In this document: one piece after another, positions 43,809 through 53,821 of the stretch
How positions within the stretch are numbered: the stretch's first letter is position 1
Layout of the letters: each line of letters starts with the position of its first letter
Source of the DNA: Rubellimicrobium sp.
GTDB taxonomy: Bacteria > Pseudomonadota > Alphaproteobacteria > Rhodobacterales > Rhodobacteraceae
Assembly (NCBI GenBank): GCA_019454835.1
Contig: JACFNP010000019.1
Coordinates: 1-55,931 of the forward strand
DNA: 55,931 bases
Reading direction: 5' to 3'
Translations under genes and position numbers: made by a program
The notes under the pieces: generated by a model
The model's input: only the letters and a program-made list of their open reading frames with translations
The model's database searches: none
What the model was told of the DNA's origin: nothing

Positions 43809-46202
43809 ATGAAATTCACCCTTTCCTGGCTGCGCGACCATCTCGAGACCGAGGCCACGCTCGACACCATCACCGAGGCGCTCACCGATCTGGGTCTCGA
43901 GGTCGAATCCGTCACCGACCCGGCGGCGGCGCTGGCGCCGTTCACGCTGGCGCGCGTGCTTGAAGCGCATCAGCACCCCGAGGCCGACCGGCTGCGGGTC
44001 TGCCGGGTGCTGACGGATGAAGGCGAGCGGCAGATCGTCTGCGGCGCCCCCAATGCCCGCGCGGGCATCGTCGCGGTGCTGGCGAAGCCTGGCGACTATG
44101 TCCCCGGCATCGACGTGACGCTTGGCACCTCGAAGATTCGCGGCGTCGAAAGCCAGGGCATGATGTGTTCCGAGCGCGAGATGCAGATGTCGGACGAACA
44201 CGACGGCATCATCGAACTGCCCTCGGGCGAGGTCGGTGAACGCTTCGTCGACTGGCTGGCCGCAAACGACCCGGCGCGTATCGACCCGGTGGTGGAAATC
44301 GCCATCACGCCCAACCGCCCCGATGCGATGGGCGTGCGCGGCATCGCCCGTGATCTGGCGGCGCGCGGCATCGGGCGGCTGAAGCCCGCGCCCGATGTCG
44401 TGGTCCCCGGCAGTTTCACCAGCGCGACCGGCGTGACCATCGACGACGATGCGCGCGAGGGCTGCCCGCTGTTCCTGCTGCGTGAAATCCGCGGCGTAAA
44501 GAATGGCCCCTCGCCCCGGTGGATGCAGGACCGGCTGCGCGCCATCGGGCTGCGGCCGAAGAACTTTCTCGTCGATGTCACCAATTTCTTCACCCATGAC
44601 CGCAACCGCCCGCTGCATGTGTTCGACGCCGACAAGCTGCGCGGCAACCTGCGGCTTCATGCGGCCAGGGGCGGCGAGAGCGTGCTGGCGCTCGACGGCA
44701 AGACCCATGTGTTCGGCGCGGGGCAGATCGTCATTGCCGACGATTCCGGCCCGGTGTCCATCGCCGGGATCATGGGGGGTGAATCCACGGGTTCCGGCGA
44801 CGACACCGTGAACGTGCTGGTCGAGGCCGCCTGGTTCGACCCGGTCACCACCGCCTATACCGGGCGGGCGCTGAAGCTGTCGTCGGACGCGCGCTACCGC
44901 TTTGAACGCGGCGTCGATCCGGCCTTCACCCGGCCGGGGCTGGAACTGGCCACAAGGATGATCCTCGACCACGCGGGCGGCGAGCCGGGCGAGATCGTGC
45001 AGGCGGGCGCGGTGCCCGATACCGCGCGCGCCTGGCGTTTCGACCCGCAGGCGGTCGAACGCATCGTCGGCATGGCGATCCCCGAATCCGACCAGATCGC
45101 CACGCTGGCCGCGCTGGGGTTCGAGGTGCGGGACGGCATGGCGCAGGTGCCCTCGTGGCGCCCCGACGTGCAGGGCGAGGCCGACATCGTCGAAGAGGTC
45201 GCCCGCGTGGCCTCCCTTGGCCGGTTGCAAGGCCAGCCGCTGCCGCGCCCGGAAGGCGTCACCCGCCCGGTGCTGACACCGGCGCAGGTGCGCCACGGCG
45301 CCGCGCGGCGCCAGGCGGCGGCGCTGGGGTACAACGAATGCGTGAGCTACAGCTTCATCGACCGCGCGGCGGCGGTGCTGTTCGGCGGCGAGGACGAGGC
45401 GCGCATGGTCGCCAACCCGATCTCGTCCGAGATGACCCACATGCGCCCCTCGCTGCTGCCCGGCCTGCTGCGCGCGGCGGCGCGCAACCAGGCGCGCGGC
45501 TTCACGGACCTTGCCCTGTTCGAGGCGGGCACGGTGTTTTCCGGCGGCGAACCCGGCGCGCAGGAATTCGAGATCGCGGGCCTGCTGGTCGGCCGCGACG
45601 CCCCGCGCGACGTGCACGGCGGCGAACGCAAGGTCGATCCGTTCGACGCGAAGGCCGATGCCGAGGCGGTGCTGGCGGCCATCGGGGCGCCCGAGCGGGT
45701 GATGCTGCGGCGCGGCGCGGGCACGTGGTGGCATCCGGGGCGGCACGGCATCCTCGGGCTGGGGCCGAAGGTGGCAATGGGCGTGTTCGGCGAAATTCAC
45801 CCCCGCGTGCTGGCGGCGCTGGACGTGAAGGGGCCTGCGGTCGCCTTCACCATCTGGCCCGACCGCGTGCCGCTGCCGCGCAAACAGGGCGCCGCGCGCC
45901 CGGCGCTGGTGCTGTCGGACCTGCAGCCGGTCGAGCGCGACTTCGCCTTCGTCGTGGACCGCCGCACCGAGGCCGACGCCATCACCGCCGCCGCGCGCGG
46001 CGCCGACAAGGCGCTGATCGCCGACGTGCGGGTCTTCGACCAGTTCGAGGGCGGCAGCCTTGGCGCAGGCCGCAAGTCGGTGGCGATCACGGTGCGGCTG
46101 GAACCGAAGACCGCCACCCTGACCGAGGCCGAAATCGAGGCCGTGGCGGCGAAGGTGGTCGACAAGGTGACCAAGGCCACCGGCGCCGTGCTGCGGGGGT
46201 AG
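43809..46202 (+). CDS. pheT: Phenylalanyl-tRNA synthetase beta subunit
   Basis: A 797-residue subunit of the alpha2-beta2 PheRS that charges tRNA-Phe. From the N-terminus: MKFTLSWLRDHLETEATLDTI, a tRNA-binding OB fold (about 40-150, with VCGAPNARAG and MCSEREM), the B3/4 editing domain, the B5 domain, the catalytic-like core (MTHMRPSLLPGLL) and the C-terminal anticodon-binding FDX-ACB domain (PALVLSDLQPVERDFAFVVD). I start at 43809 because MKFTLSWL is the family's N-terminus; in-frame ATGs at 43791 and 43794 would add six residues or fewer. pheS is not adjacent. Confidence 0.95.
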   Translation: MKFTLSWLRDHLETEATLDTITEALTDLGLEVESVTDPAAALAPFTLARVLEAHQHPEADRLRVCRVLTDEGERQIVCGAPNARAGIVAVLAKPGDYVPGIDVTLGTSKIRGVESQGMMCSEREMQMSDEHDGIIELPSGEVGERFVDWLAANDPARIDPVVEIAITPNRPDAMGVRGIARDLAARGIGRLKPAPDVVVPGSFTSATGVTIDDDAREGCPLFLLREIRGVKNGPSPRWMQDRLRAIGLRPKNFLVDVTNFFTHDRNRPLHVFDADKLRGNLRLHAARGGESVLALDGKTHVFGAGQIVIADDSGPVSIAGIMGGESTGSGDDTVNVLVEAAWFDPVTTAYTGRALKLSSDARYRFERGVDPAFTRPGLELATRMILDHAGGEPGEIVQAGAVPDTARAWRFDPQAVERIVGMAIPESDQIATLAALGFEVRDGMAQVPSWRPDVQGEADIVEEVARVASLGRLQGQPLPRPEGVTRPVLTPAQVRHGAARRQAAALGYNECVSYSFIDRAAAVLFGGEDEARMVANPISSEMTHMRPSLLPGLLRAAARNQARGFTDLALFEAGTVFSGGEPGAQEFEIAGLLVGRDAPRDVHGGERKVDPFDAKADAEAVLAAIGAPERVMLRRGAGTWWHPGRHGILGLGPKVAMGVFGEIHPRVLAALDVKGPAVAFTIWPDRVPLPRKQGAARPALVLSDLQPVERDFAFVVDRRTEADAITAAARGADKALIADVRVFDQFEGGSLGAGRKSVAITVRLEPKTATLTEAEIEAVAAKVVDKVTKATGAVLRG

Positions 46203-46207
46203 GCCCC

Positions 46208-46294
46208 GTCCTTGCGAGGAGCCGAAGGCGACGTGGCAACCCCGACGGCATTGCGCAAGCGGTCGAGGTTGCTTCGGCTTCGCCTCGCAATGAC
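46208..46294 (-). repeat. R1 cloverleaf palindrome, copy 23 (reverse)
   Basis: B2 then A1 arms; one mismatch in the left tip (GTCCTTGCGAGG). First of three stacked copies in the 422-bp gap between pheT and ftsW. Confidence 0.91.
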
Positions 46295-46306
46295 GAGAAT
46301 ACCGCC

Positions 46307-46393
46307 GTCATTGCGAGGAGCCGGAGGCGACGTGGCAATCCACGCCGCAGCCCCGTGCCCGGCATGGATTGCTTCACTGCGTTCGCAATGACG
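46307..46393 (-). repeat. R1 cloverleaf palindrome, copy 24 (reverse, class II loop)
   Basis: B2 arm, class II loop (GCAATCCACGCC..GGCATGGATTGC), A2 arm variant (TTCACTGCGTTCGC). Confidence 0.92.
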
Positions 46394-46428
46394 AGGGGTA
46401 TGGCGGAGGTGCCGCCCCCCGCCCATTC

Positions 46429-46516
46429 GTCATTGCGAGGAGGCGCAGCCGACGAAGCAACCCCGAGGACGTTGCGCGAGAGGTCGGGGTTGCTTCGGCT
46501 TGCGCCTCGCAATGAC
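46429..46516 (-). repeat. R1 cloverleaf palindrome, copy 25 (reverse)
   Basis: B1 then A1 (GCAA-loop version), class I loop. The remaining 108 bp up to ftsW should hold its promoter; nothing further is recognisable. Confidence 0.92.
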
Positions 46517-46624
46517 CGCCCCACGACCCGCCGCGAAATCCTCTGGCGCGGCGGCGGCATCTGGGCTAACCTGTGACGCGAGACCCGGAAAACCGGGCGG
46601 ATATGAGGCAGATGGCAGTTCCCG

Positions 46625-47794
46625 ATGACGGAGATGGTCTACGGATCGGTCCCGGCGCAAGCCGCTGACCCGATCCTGCCGCGCTGGTGGCGCACGATCG
46701 ACCGCTGGACGATGGCCTGCATCCTGATCCTGTTCGCGGTCGGGCTGCTGCTGGGGCTGGCCGCATCACCGCCGCTGGCGGCGAGGAACGGCTTGCCGCC
46801 GTTCTACTATGTGGAACGGCAGGCGATCTTCGGCGGGCTGGCGCTGATCGCGATGCTGGCCTTCTCGATGATGTCGCCGCAGACGGTGCGCAGGCTGGGG
46901 GTGCTGGGCTTCGTCGCAGCCTTCGGCGCGCTGCTGGCGCTGCCGTTTCTCGGCACCGATTTCGGCAAGGGCGCGGTGCGCTGGTTCTCGCTGGGCTTCG
47001 CCAGCTTCCAGCCGTCCGAGTTCCTCAAGCCGGGCTTCATCGTCATCACCGCCTGGCTGATGGCGGCGGCGCAGGATTTCGACGGGCCGCCGGGGCGGCT
47101 GTGGTCGTTCGGCCTGATGGGGCTGGTGGTGGCGCTGCTGGTGATGCAGCCCGATTTCGGGCAGGCGGCGCTGATCCTGTTCGCCTGGGGCGTGCTCTAT
47201 TTCGTCGCGGGCGCGCCGATGACGCTGCTGGTGGTGATCGCGGGGCTGGTCGCCTTCGGCGGCTCGCTGGCCTACCAGTCGTCGGAACATTTCGCGCGGC
47301 GCATCGACGGCTTCCTTGCGGCGGATGTCGATCCGCGCACCCAGATCGGCTATGCGACCAACGCGATTCAGGAGGGCGGCTTCTTCGGCGTCGGCGTCGG
47401 CGAGGGCGAGGTGAAATGGTCGCTGCCCGACGCGCATACCGATTTCATCATCGCGGTGGCGGCGGAAGAATACGGGCTGGTGCTGGTCCTCGTCATTCTC
47501 GCGCTGTTTGCGGTGATCGTGGTGCGCTCGCTGGTGCGGCTGGTGCGCGAGCGCGACCCGTTCACGCGGCTGGCGGGCACCGGGCTGGCCTGCACCTTCG
47601 CGGTGCAGGCGATGGTGAACATGGGGGTTGCGGTGCGGCTGCTGCCCGCCAAGGGCATGACCTTGCCCTTCGTCAGCTACGGCGGTTCCTCGATCATCGC
47701 CGCAGGCATCGCCGTGGGCATGTTGCTGGCGCTGACGCGCACCCGCCCGCAGGGCGAGATCGGCGACATCCTGCTGCGCGGGCGGCGGGGATGA
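46625..47794 (+). CDS. ftsW: FtsW, lipid II polymerase of the divisome
   Basis: A 389-residue SEDS-family membrane protein that polymerises peptidoglycan strands at the septum with its partner PBP3. It has about ten hydrophobic helices and the hallmark sequences [53 protein letters not shown] and [14 protein letters not shown] 46625 has a poor ribosome binding site; ATG 46634 (MVYGSV) is the alternative. Its stop overlaps the murG start. It opens the dcw block here; murD and mraY, usual upstream neighbours, are not present. Confidence 0.94.
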   Translation: MTEMVYGSVPAQAADPILPRWWRTIDRWTMACILILFAVGLLLGLAASPPLAARNGLPPFYYVERQAIFGGLALIAMLAFSMMSPQTVRRLGVLGFVAAFGALLALPFLGTDFGKGAVRWFSLGFASFQPSEFLKPGFIVITAWLMAAAQDFDGPPGRLWSFGLMGLVVALLVMQPDFGQAALILFAWGVLYFVAGAPMTLLVVIAGLVAFGGSLAYQSSEHFARRIDGFLAADVDPRTQIGYATNAIQEGGFFGVGVGEGEVKWSLPDAHTDFIIAVAAEEYGLVLVLVILALFAVIVVRSLVRLVRERDPFTRLAGTGLACTFAVQAMVNMGVAVRLLPAKGMTLPFVSYGGSSIIAAGIAVGMLLALTRTRPQGEIGDILLRGRRG

Positions 47795-48885
47795 GCGCAC
47801 CGCTGCTGTTGATCGCAGCCGGAGGCACCGGCGGGCACATGTTCCCGGCGCAGGCGCTGGCCGAGGAGATGCTGGCGCGCGGCTGGCGGGTGAAGCTGTC
47901 CACCGACCCGAGGGGCGCGCGCTATGCGGGCGGTTTCCCCAGGGCGGTGAAGGTCGAGGTGACGGCCAGCGGCACCTTTGCGCAGGGCGGGGTGGCGGCG
48001 CGCCTGCTGGCACCGTTTCGCATCGCGGGCGGCATCATCGCCACGGCGGCACGAATGCGCCGCGACCGTCCGGCGGTGGTGGCGGGGTTCGGCGGCTATC
48101 CGGCGATTCCGGCGATGACGGCGGCCTGGCTGACGCGGCGCCCGCGCCTGCTGCACGAACAGAATGCGGTGCTGGGTCGGGTGAACCGGCTGTTCGCCCG
48201 CCATGTGAACCGCGTGGCCTGCGGGCTGCCGCTGGCCAACCTGCCGCCGGGGGTCAGTGCGACCCATACCGGCAACCCGGTGCGCGCCTCGGTGCGCGAA
48301 CGCGCGGGCGCCGCCTATGTCGCGCCCGCGCCCGCGCAGCCGCTGAACCTGCTGGTGTTCGGCGGCTCGCAGGGTGCGCGGGTGCTGTCGGATGTGGTGC
48401 CGCAGGCGCTGATCGCGCTGCCTGACGGCTGGCGCAGGCAGTTGCGGCTGGTCCAGCAGGTCCGCGAGGAAGACCTTGCCCGCGTCACGACCGCCTATGA
48501 CGAGGCCGGGATCGAGGCCGACCTGCGCACCTTCTTCGACGACCTGCCCGCGCGTATCGCCACCGCACAACTGGTGATCGCGCGCGCCGGGGCATCGAGC
48601 ATCGCCGACATCGCCGCCATCGGGCGGCCCGCGATCCTGATCCCCTATCCCCATGCCGCCGCCGACCACCAGAGCGCGAATGCCGCCGCGCTGGGGGATG
48701 CGGGCGCCGCCGTGGTGATCGCCGAGGCCGCTCTCACCCCGACGCGGCTGGGCGAGACCGTGCAGCGCCTTCTCGACACTCCCGACGCCACCGCCCGCAT
48801 GGCCGAAGCCGCCGCAGCCCAGGGCCGCCCCGATGCCGCCGCGACGCTGGCCGCGATGGTTGAAGAGCTGGCGGGCCGGGGATAG
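47791..48885 (+). CDS. murG: MurG, lipid II-forming GlcNAc transferase
   Basis: A 364-residue glycosyltransferase that adds GlcNAc to lipid I at the inner face of the membrane. The acceptor-side glycine loop [42 protein letters not shown], the UDP-binding [15 protein letters not shown] and [29 protein letters not shown] are all present. ATG 47791 overlaps the ftsW stop by 4 bp (ATGA), implying coupled translation. Confidence 0.96.
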   Translation: MSAPLLLIAAGGTGGHMFPAQALAEEMLARGWRVKLSTDPRGARYAGGFPRAVKVEVTASGTFAQGGVAARLLAPFRIAGGIIATAARMRRDRPAVVAGFGGYPAIPAMTAAWLTRRPRLLHEQNAVLGRVNRLFARHVNRVACGLPLANLPPGVSATHTGNPVRASVRERAGAAYVAPAPAQPLNLLVFGGSQGARVLSDVVPQALIALPDGWRRQLRLVQQVREEDLARVTTAYDEAGIEADLRTFFDDLPARIATAQLVIARAGASSIADIAAIGRPAILIPYPHAAADHQSANAAALGDAGAAVVIAEAALTPTRLGETVQRLLDTPDATARMAEAAAAQGRPDAAATLAAMVEELAGRG

Positions 48886-48917
48886 GAGCGCGTGACCCCA
48901 TGGACGGAAGCCTGCAC

Positions 48918-50336
48918 ATGAACGTCAGCACCAAACTTCCCCTCGATGTCGGGCCGATCCATTTCGTCGGCATCGGCGGCATCGGCATGTCGGGCATCGC
49001 CGAGGTGCTGCTGACCCAGGGCTACGACGTGCAGGGGTCCGACCTGCGCGCCAGCGACATCACCCGGCGGCTGGAGGCGATGGGCGCGCGCATCCATATC
49101 GGCCACGATGCCGCCAATCTGGCGGGCGCCGAGGTCGTGGTGATCTCGTCCGCCGTGAAGCCCGGCAACCCGGAACTCGACGCCGCGCGCCGCCAAAAGC
49201 TGCCGGTGGTGCGGCGTGCGGAAATGCTGGCCGAACTCATGCGGCTGAAGTCCAACATCGCGGTCGCGGGCACCCACGGCAAGACGACGACCACCACGAT
49301 GGTGGCGACGCTGCTCGATGCCGGGGGCTTCGATCCCACCGTGGTCAATGGCGGCATCATCCACCGCTTCGGCTCGAACGCGCGGGCGGGGCAGGGCGAA
49401 TGGATGGTGGTCGAGGCCGACGAAAGCGACGGCACCTTCAACCGCCTGCCCGCGACCATCGCCGTGGTCACCAACATCGACCCCGAACATATGGAGCACT
49501 GGCACACGCTGGAAAACCTGCGCGCGGGCTTTCACGATTTCGTTTCCAATATCCCGTTCTACGGGCTGGCGATCTGCTGCACCGATCACCCCGAGGTGCA
49601 GGCGCTGGTCGCGCGGATCAGCGACCGCCGCGTGACGACCTTCGGCTTCAACGCCCAGGCCGACGTGCGCGCCGTGAACCTGCGCCACGAAGGCGGCGGC
49701 GCGCGCTTTGACGTGCTGCTGCAATCCGAGGGCACGCGCATCGACGACCTGACCCTGCCGATGCCCGGCGATCACAACGTCTCGAACGCGCTGGCCGCCA
49801 TCGCCGCCGCGCGGCATCTGGGGATGGACGCCGATGCGATCCGCGCGGCGCTGGCCGGTTTCGCGGGCGTCAACCGCCGTTTCACCCGCGTGGGCGAGGT
49901 GGGCGGCATCACCATCATCGACGACTACGGCCATCACCCGGTGGAAATCGCGGCCGTGCTGCGCGCGGCGCGCGATGCGGTCTCCGACCGGCCCGGCGCG
50001 CGGGTCATCGCCGTGCACCAGCCGCACCGCTACAGCCGCCTGTCGTCGCTGTTCGAGGATTTCTGCACCGCCTTCAACGATGCCGACGTGGTCGGCATCG
50101 CCAATGTCTATGCCGCAGGCGAAGACCCGGTCGAGGGTGCCAGCCGCGACGCGCTGGTGGCGGGCCTTCTGGCCCATGGCCACCGCCGCGCGCTGGCCGT
50201 CGACGACGAGGCGGGCCTTGCGCCCTTCGTGCGCGCCGTGGCGCGGCCCGGTGACCTGCTCATCTGCCTTGGCGCGGGCAGCATCAGCGGCTGGGCGCAT
50301 GACCTGCCTGCGAAACTGGCGGAAGGAGCATCCTGA
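48918..50336 (+). CDS. murC: UDP-N-acetylmuramate--L-alanine ligase
   Basis: A 472-residue ATP-dependent ligase that adds the first amino acid of the peptidoglycan stem. N-terminal [18 protein letters not shown] binds the UDP-sugar; the P-loop is [40 protein letters not shown] and [10 protein letters not shown] follow in the central and C-terminal domains. I prefer ATG 48918 ([13 protein letters not shown]), with GGAAG 7 nt upstream; ATG 48900 with AGGAG further away would add six residues. R3 repeat copy 3 follows its stop. Confidence 0.95.
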   Translation: MNVSTKLPLDVGPIHFVGIGGIGMSGIAEVLLTQGYDVQGSDLRASDITRRLEAMGARIHIGHDAANLAGAEVVVISSAVKPGNPELDAARRQKLPVVRRAEMLAELMRLKSNIAVAGTHGKTTTTTMVATLLDAGGFDPTVVNGGIIHRFGSNARAGQGEWMVVEADESDGTFNRLPATIAVVTNIDPEHMEHWHTLENLRAGFHDFVSNIPFYGLAICCTDHPEVQALVARISDRRVTTFGFNAQADVRAVNLRHEGGGARFDVLLQSEGTRIDDLTLPMPGDHNVSNALAAIAAARHLGMDADAIRAALAGFAGVNRRFTRVGEVGGITIIDDYGHHPVEIAAVLRAARDAVSDRPGARVIAVHQPHRYSRLSSLFEDFCTAFNDADVVGIANVYAAGEDPVEGASRDALVAGLLAHGHRRALAVDDEAGLAPFVRAVARPGDLLICLGAGSISGWAHDLPAKLAEGAS

Positions 50337-50340
50337 CCCC

Positions 50341-50401
50341 GTTCATCTTTCCTTGAATATCCTGGGGGAGGGCGCATCCGCGCCGGGGGCGAAGCCCCCC
50401 A
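50341..50401 (-). repeat. R3 GC-rich 3' repeat, copy 3, after murC
   Basis: TTCATC..CCTTGAATATCCTGGGGGAGG then GCGCATCCGCGC and GGGGGCGAAGCCCCC. Same type as 22562-22622, starting 4 bp after the murC stop, but in reversed orientation relative to that gene. Confidence 0.82.
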
Positions 50402-50476
50402 CAGGAACCGGACCCGAGGCTGCCACCTCGCATCACCTCGGCCGCCATGGCCGACAGACACGCGAAGGAGCACGTC

Positions 50477-50752
50477 ATGAGCCTTGCCTTCATCCTGTAT
50501 TGCACCTGGGTCGCCGCCTGCATCGGCGTGGAATTCGCGCCCGCCGCGCTGCGCCCGCAACTGCGCTTTGTCGCGCTGGTCGCGGGCTTCGTGCCGGTGA
50601 TCCTTGCCGCTTTCACCGTGGCGCTGGTGCCCGCGCTCTTCGGTCTTGCGGGAATCGTCGTGCTGTTCCCCGCCCCCTTCGCCGCGCTGGCCCGCATGGG
50701 GATCGAGCGGGGCGACGCGCTGCTTGCGGGATACCGCGCGCGCCATGCCTGA
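50477..50752 (+). CDS. DUF2484 small membrane protein
   Basis: A 91-residue, strongly hydrophobic protein with two or three membrane helices (about 3-20, 28-50, 52-70), matching the DUF2484 family that I recall between murC and murB in Rhodobacterales. The ATG at 50477 has AAGGAG 7 nt upstream. The function is unknown. Its conserved place in the cell-wall cluster hints at a role in envelope or division, but an R3 repeat before it and two R1 repeats after it isolate it from its neighbours. Confidence 0.75.
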   Translation: MSLAFILYCTWVAACIGVEFAPAALRPQLRFVALVAGFVPVILAAFTVALVPALFGLAGIVVLFPAPFAALARMGIERGDALLAGYRARHA

Positions 50753-50764
50753 ACCGGTAATCTC

Positions 50765-50850
50765 GTCATTGCGAGGAGCCGCAGGCGACGTGGCAACCCC
50801 GATGTTGTTTGCGAGCGGTCGAGGTTGCTTCGGCTTCGCCTCGCAATGAC
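50765..50850 (-). repeat. R1 cloverleaf palindrome, copy 26 (reverse)
   Basis: B2 then A1 arms, class I loop; 12 bp after the DUF2484 gene. Confidence 0.92.
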
Positions 50851-50861
50851 AAACCACCCCC

Positions 50862-50945
50862 GTCATTGCAAGGCGGCGCAGCCGACGACGCAACCCCGAG
50901 TCGTTCAGCGACCGCACCGGGGTGCCTTGCCTTGCTTGCCGTGAT
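50862..50945 (-). repeat. R1 cloverleaf palindrome, copy 27 (reverse, right half decayed)
   Basis: The left (B1) arm GTCATTGCAAGGCGGCGCAGCC is readable, but the right half has drifted to CCGGGGTGCCTTGCCTTGCTTGCCGTGATGAT. It adjoins the murB leader. Confidence 0.75.
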
Positions 50946-50992
50946 GATAGAACAGGCGGCACCCTGCCGCCGCTGACAGACAGGAGCGCCGC

Positions 50993-51922
50993 TTGGCCCA
51001 GCCCCAAGACATCACCCCGCGCGGGCGGCTGACCCCGGACCAGCCGCTCGGCGATTTCACCTGGCTCCGGGTCGGCGGCCCCGCCGACTGGCTGTTCCAG
51101 CCCGCCGACGAGGACGACCTGGCAGAGTTTCTCGCGGCACTCGATCCGCAGGTGCCGGTGTTTGCGATGGGCGTCGGCTCGAACCTGATCGTGCGCGACG
51201 GCGGCATCGAGGGTGTGGTGATCCGTCTCGGGCGCGGCTTCAACGCCATTGACGCGGGCGAGACCGTCACCGCCGGGGCGGCGGCGCTGGATTCGCGCGT
51301 GGCCATCGCCGCCGCCGCTGCCGGGCGCGATCTGACCTTCCTGCGCACCATCCCCGGCACCATCGGCGGCGCGGTGGCGATGAATGCGGGCTGCTACGGC
51401 ACCTATACCGCCGACCATCTGGTCAGCGTGCGGCTGGTGACGCGCGCGGGCGAGATCCGCACCGTCGCAGCGGGCGAGCTGAACCTGCGCTACCGTGCCT
51501 CGGACATCCCCGAGGGTGCGGTGGTCACGCAGGCCACCTTCGCGCCGCCCGCAGGCGACCCTGACGAGCTGGCGGCCCGCATGGCAGCCCAGCTTGCCCA
51601 CCGCGACGAGACCCAGCCCTCGACACGGGAACGCACCGCCGGATCGACCTTCCGCAACCCGGCGGGGTTTTCCTCGACCGGGCGGGCGGACGATACCCAT
51701 GAGATGAAGGCCTGGAAGCTGATCGACGACGCCGGAATGCGCGGCGCCACCCTCGGCGGCGCGGTGATGAACCCCAAGCACGCGAACTTCCTGACCAACA
51801 CCGGCAGTGCCAGCGCCGCCGATCTTGAAGCCCTGGGCGAGGAAGTGCGGAAAAGGGTTTACGATTCGTCAGGGATCACGCTAGAGTGGGAAATAGCACG
51901 AGTGGGGCGAACCCGCCGTTGA
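50993..51922 (+). CDS. murB: UDP-N-acetylenolpyruvoylglucosamine reductase
   Basis: A 309-residue FAD enzyme that reduces UDP-GlcNAc-enolpyruvate to UDP-MurNAc. FAD-binding motifs [36 protein letters not shown] and [18 protein letters not shown], plus [14 protein letters not shown] (catalytic Ser) and [11 protein letters not shown], are evident. The start is TTG at 50993, 6 nt after CAGGAG; no better ATG exists before the conserved region. Confidence 0.94.
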   Translation: MAQPQDITPRGRLTPDQPLGDFTWLRVGGPADWLFQPADEDDLAEFLAALDPQVPVFAMGVGSNLIVRDGGIEGVVIRLGRGFNAIDAGETVTAGAAALDSRVAIAAAAAGRDLTFLRTIPGTIGGAVAMNAGCYGTYTADHLVSVRLVTRAGEIRTVAAGELNLRYRASDIPEGAVVTQATFAPPAGDPDELAARMAAQLAHRDETQPSTRERTAGSTFRNPAGFSSTGRADDTHEMKAWKLIDDAGMRGATLGGAVMNPKHANFLTNTGSASAADLEALGEEVRKRVYDSSGITLEWEIARVGRTRR

Positions 51923-52004
51923 CGCGCAACGCGCGAAGGGCAGTGCGACCCCGGACCAACCGGGGCGCGAGAGCAGAGAGCCGACAAGGCTCCGATGAGG
52001 CGAG

Positions 52005-52922
52005 ATGGGCAGGACGGGCGCGGATTCCCGCAGGATTGCCGTATTGAAGGGTGGCCGCTCGGCCGAACGCGAGGTCTCGCTGTCCTCGGGTACCGCCTGT
52101 GCCGCCGCCCTGCGCGAGGCCGGGTTCGAGGCCCACGAGATCGACGCCGGCCCCGATCTGGCCGAACGGCTGCGCGCCCTTGCGCCCGACGTGGCCTTCA
52201 ACGCGCTGCACGGCCGCTGGGGCGAGGATGGCTGCGTGCAGGGCCTGCTCGAATGGCTGGCGATCCCCTATACCCATTCCGGCGTGCTGGCCTCGGCGAT
52301 GGCCATGGACAAGGCGCGCACCAAGGACATCTACCGCGCCGCCGGGCTGCCGGTGGCCGAATCCCGCGTGGTCAGCGCCGCCGAGGCCGAGGCCGGGCAT
52401 GTCCTGCCGCCGCCCTATGTGGTGAAGCCGGTGAACGAAGGCTCGTCGGTCGGGGTCCATATCGTCCGCGAGGGGGCCAACGCGCCCGCGCTGGGGCCGG
52501 ATGCGCCCGCGCGGATGATGGTCGAAGCCTATGTGCCGGGGCGTGAACTCACCGTGGCGGTGCTGGGCGACCGGGCGTTGACCGTCACCGACATCGTCAC
52601 CGGCGGCTGGTACAACTACGACGCCAAATATGCGCCGGGCGGGTCACGCCATGTCGTGCCCGCGCAGATTCCGGCCGATGTGTTCGACGCCGCCATGTCG
52701 CACGCGCTGGCCGCGCATGTCGCGCTGGGGTGCCGGGGGCTGTCGCGCACCGATTTCCGCTGGGACGAAACCCGCGGCCTTGACGGTCTGGTCCTGCTGG
52801 AAACCAACACCCAGCCCGGCATGACCGCGACCTCGCTGGCGCCCGAGCAGGGGCGCCATGTCGGCATCCCGTTCCCGGAGCTCTGCCGCTGGCTGGTCGA
52901 GGATGCGTCATGCGGGCGCTAG
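52005..52922 (+). CDS. ddl: D-alanine--D-alanine ligase
   Basis: A 305-residue ATP-grasp ligase making the D-Ala-D-Ala end of the peptidoglycan stem. It shows [71 protein letters not shown], and the metal site [14 protein letters not shown]. The 82-bp gap after murB includes GATGAGGCG before ATG 52005. Its last 13 bp overlap ftsQ. Confidence 0.95.
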   Translation: MGRTGADSRRIAVLKGGRSAEREVSLSSGTACAAALREAGFEAHEIDAGPDLAERLRALAPDVAFNALHGRWGEDGCVQGLLEWLAIPYTHSGVLASAMAMDKARTKDIYRAAGLPVAESRVVSAAEAEAGHVLPPPYVVKPVNEGSSVGVHIVREGANAPALGPDAPARMMVEAYVPGRELTVAVLGDRALTVTDIVTGGWYNYDAKYAPGGSRHVVPAQIPADVFDAAMSHALAAHVALGCRGLSRTDFRWDETRGLDGLVLLETNTQPGMTATSLAPEQGRHVGIPFPELCRWLVEDASCGR

Positions 52923-53803
52923 GCTTCGTCCTGCGCCGCGCGGGCGGCGGCGTGCACGACCCGGCGCCCTCGCGCTGGCACTACCGCTGGCAGCGGCTCA
53001 TGCTCACGCCGATGTTCCGGGTCGCATTGCGCGTCGGTCTGCCGATGGTGCTGGTGGCCGGGGCAGGGGCGCTCTGGCTGGGGCAGGAAGCGAACCGCAG
53101 CCTGGTGCTGCGCCAGTGGGCAGACCTGCGCGCCGCCATCGAGGCGCGGCCCGAATTTACCGTCACCGGAATGCAGGTCACCGGCGCCTCGCCCGCGCTG
53201 GTCGCGGCGACCGAAACCGCGTTGGAGCTGACATTCCCGGTCTCGTCCTGGGAACTGGACCTGGCCGCGCTGCGGGCGAAGGTGGCCGATCTGTCCGCCG
53301 TGCGCGACGTGCGCATGGCGATCCAGCCGGACGGCACGCTGGGCATCAGCATCGACGAACGCCGCCCCGTCGCGCTGTGGCGCCACGGCGAAAGCCTGCG
53401 GCTGGTGGACGAGGACGGCGCGATGACCGGCCTGATCGAAAGCCGCATCGACCGCGCCGACCTGCCGCTGATCGCCGGGGACGGGGCGCGCGAGCATATC
53501 GACGAGGCGCTGGCGCTGTTCGCCGCCGCGCGGCCGATCTCGGACCGGGTGCGCGGACTGGTGCGCATGGGCGAGCGGCGCTGGGACATGGTGCTCGACC
53601 GCGAGCTGCGCATCCTGCTGCCCGAAGCGGCGCCGGTGACCGCGCTCGAGCGCGTGCTGGCCTGGCAGGCGGCCGAGGGCGTGCTGGATCGTGACGTGGT
53701 CGCCGTGGACATGCGCGAGGCGCAGCGCCCGACGATCCGCGTCTCGCAGACGGCGATGACTTTGATGACGAACGCCCGCAGCGCCCAGGGCGCGGGCGGA
53801 TAG
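52910..53803 (+). CDS. ftsQ: FtsQ, divisome membrane protein
   Basis: A 297-residue bitopic division protein linking early and late divisome parts. A cytoplasmic N-terminus with basic residues is followed by one membrane helix (about 38-58, [20 protein letters not shown]), a POTRA domain (about 75-145, with [20 protein letters not shown] and [23 protein letters not shown]) and the beta domain with [25 protein letters not shown] 52910 overlaps ddl by 13 bp. ftsA follows 18 bp after its stop. Confidence 0.93.
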   Translation: MRALGFVLRRAGGGVHDPAPSRWHYRWQRLMLTPMFRVALRVGLPMVLVAGAGALWLGQEANRSLVLRQWADLRAAIEARPEFTVTGMQVTGASPALVAATETALELTFPVSSWELDLAALRAKVADLSAVRDVRMAIQPDGTLGISIDERRPVALWRHGESLRLVDEDGAMTGLIESRIDRADLPLIAGDGAREHIDEALALFAAARPISDRVRGLVRMGERRWDMVLDRELRILLPEAAPVTALERVLAWQAAEGVLDRDVVAVDMREAQRPTIRVSQTAMTLMTNARSAQGAGG

Positions 53804-53821
53804 ATACAGGCGGAGGACGGG

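Noticed and set aside
44725..44745. GTCATTGCCG inside pheT (and a similar GTCATTGCC in maeB near 42840), resembling an R1 tip
   Set aside because: Only 8-9 bases match, no partner arm follows, and the bases are part of normal coding sequence.
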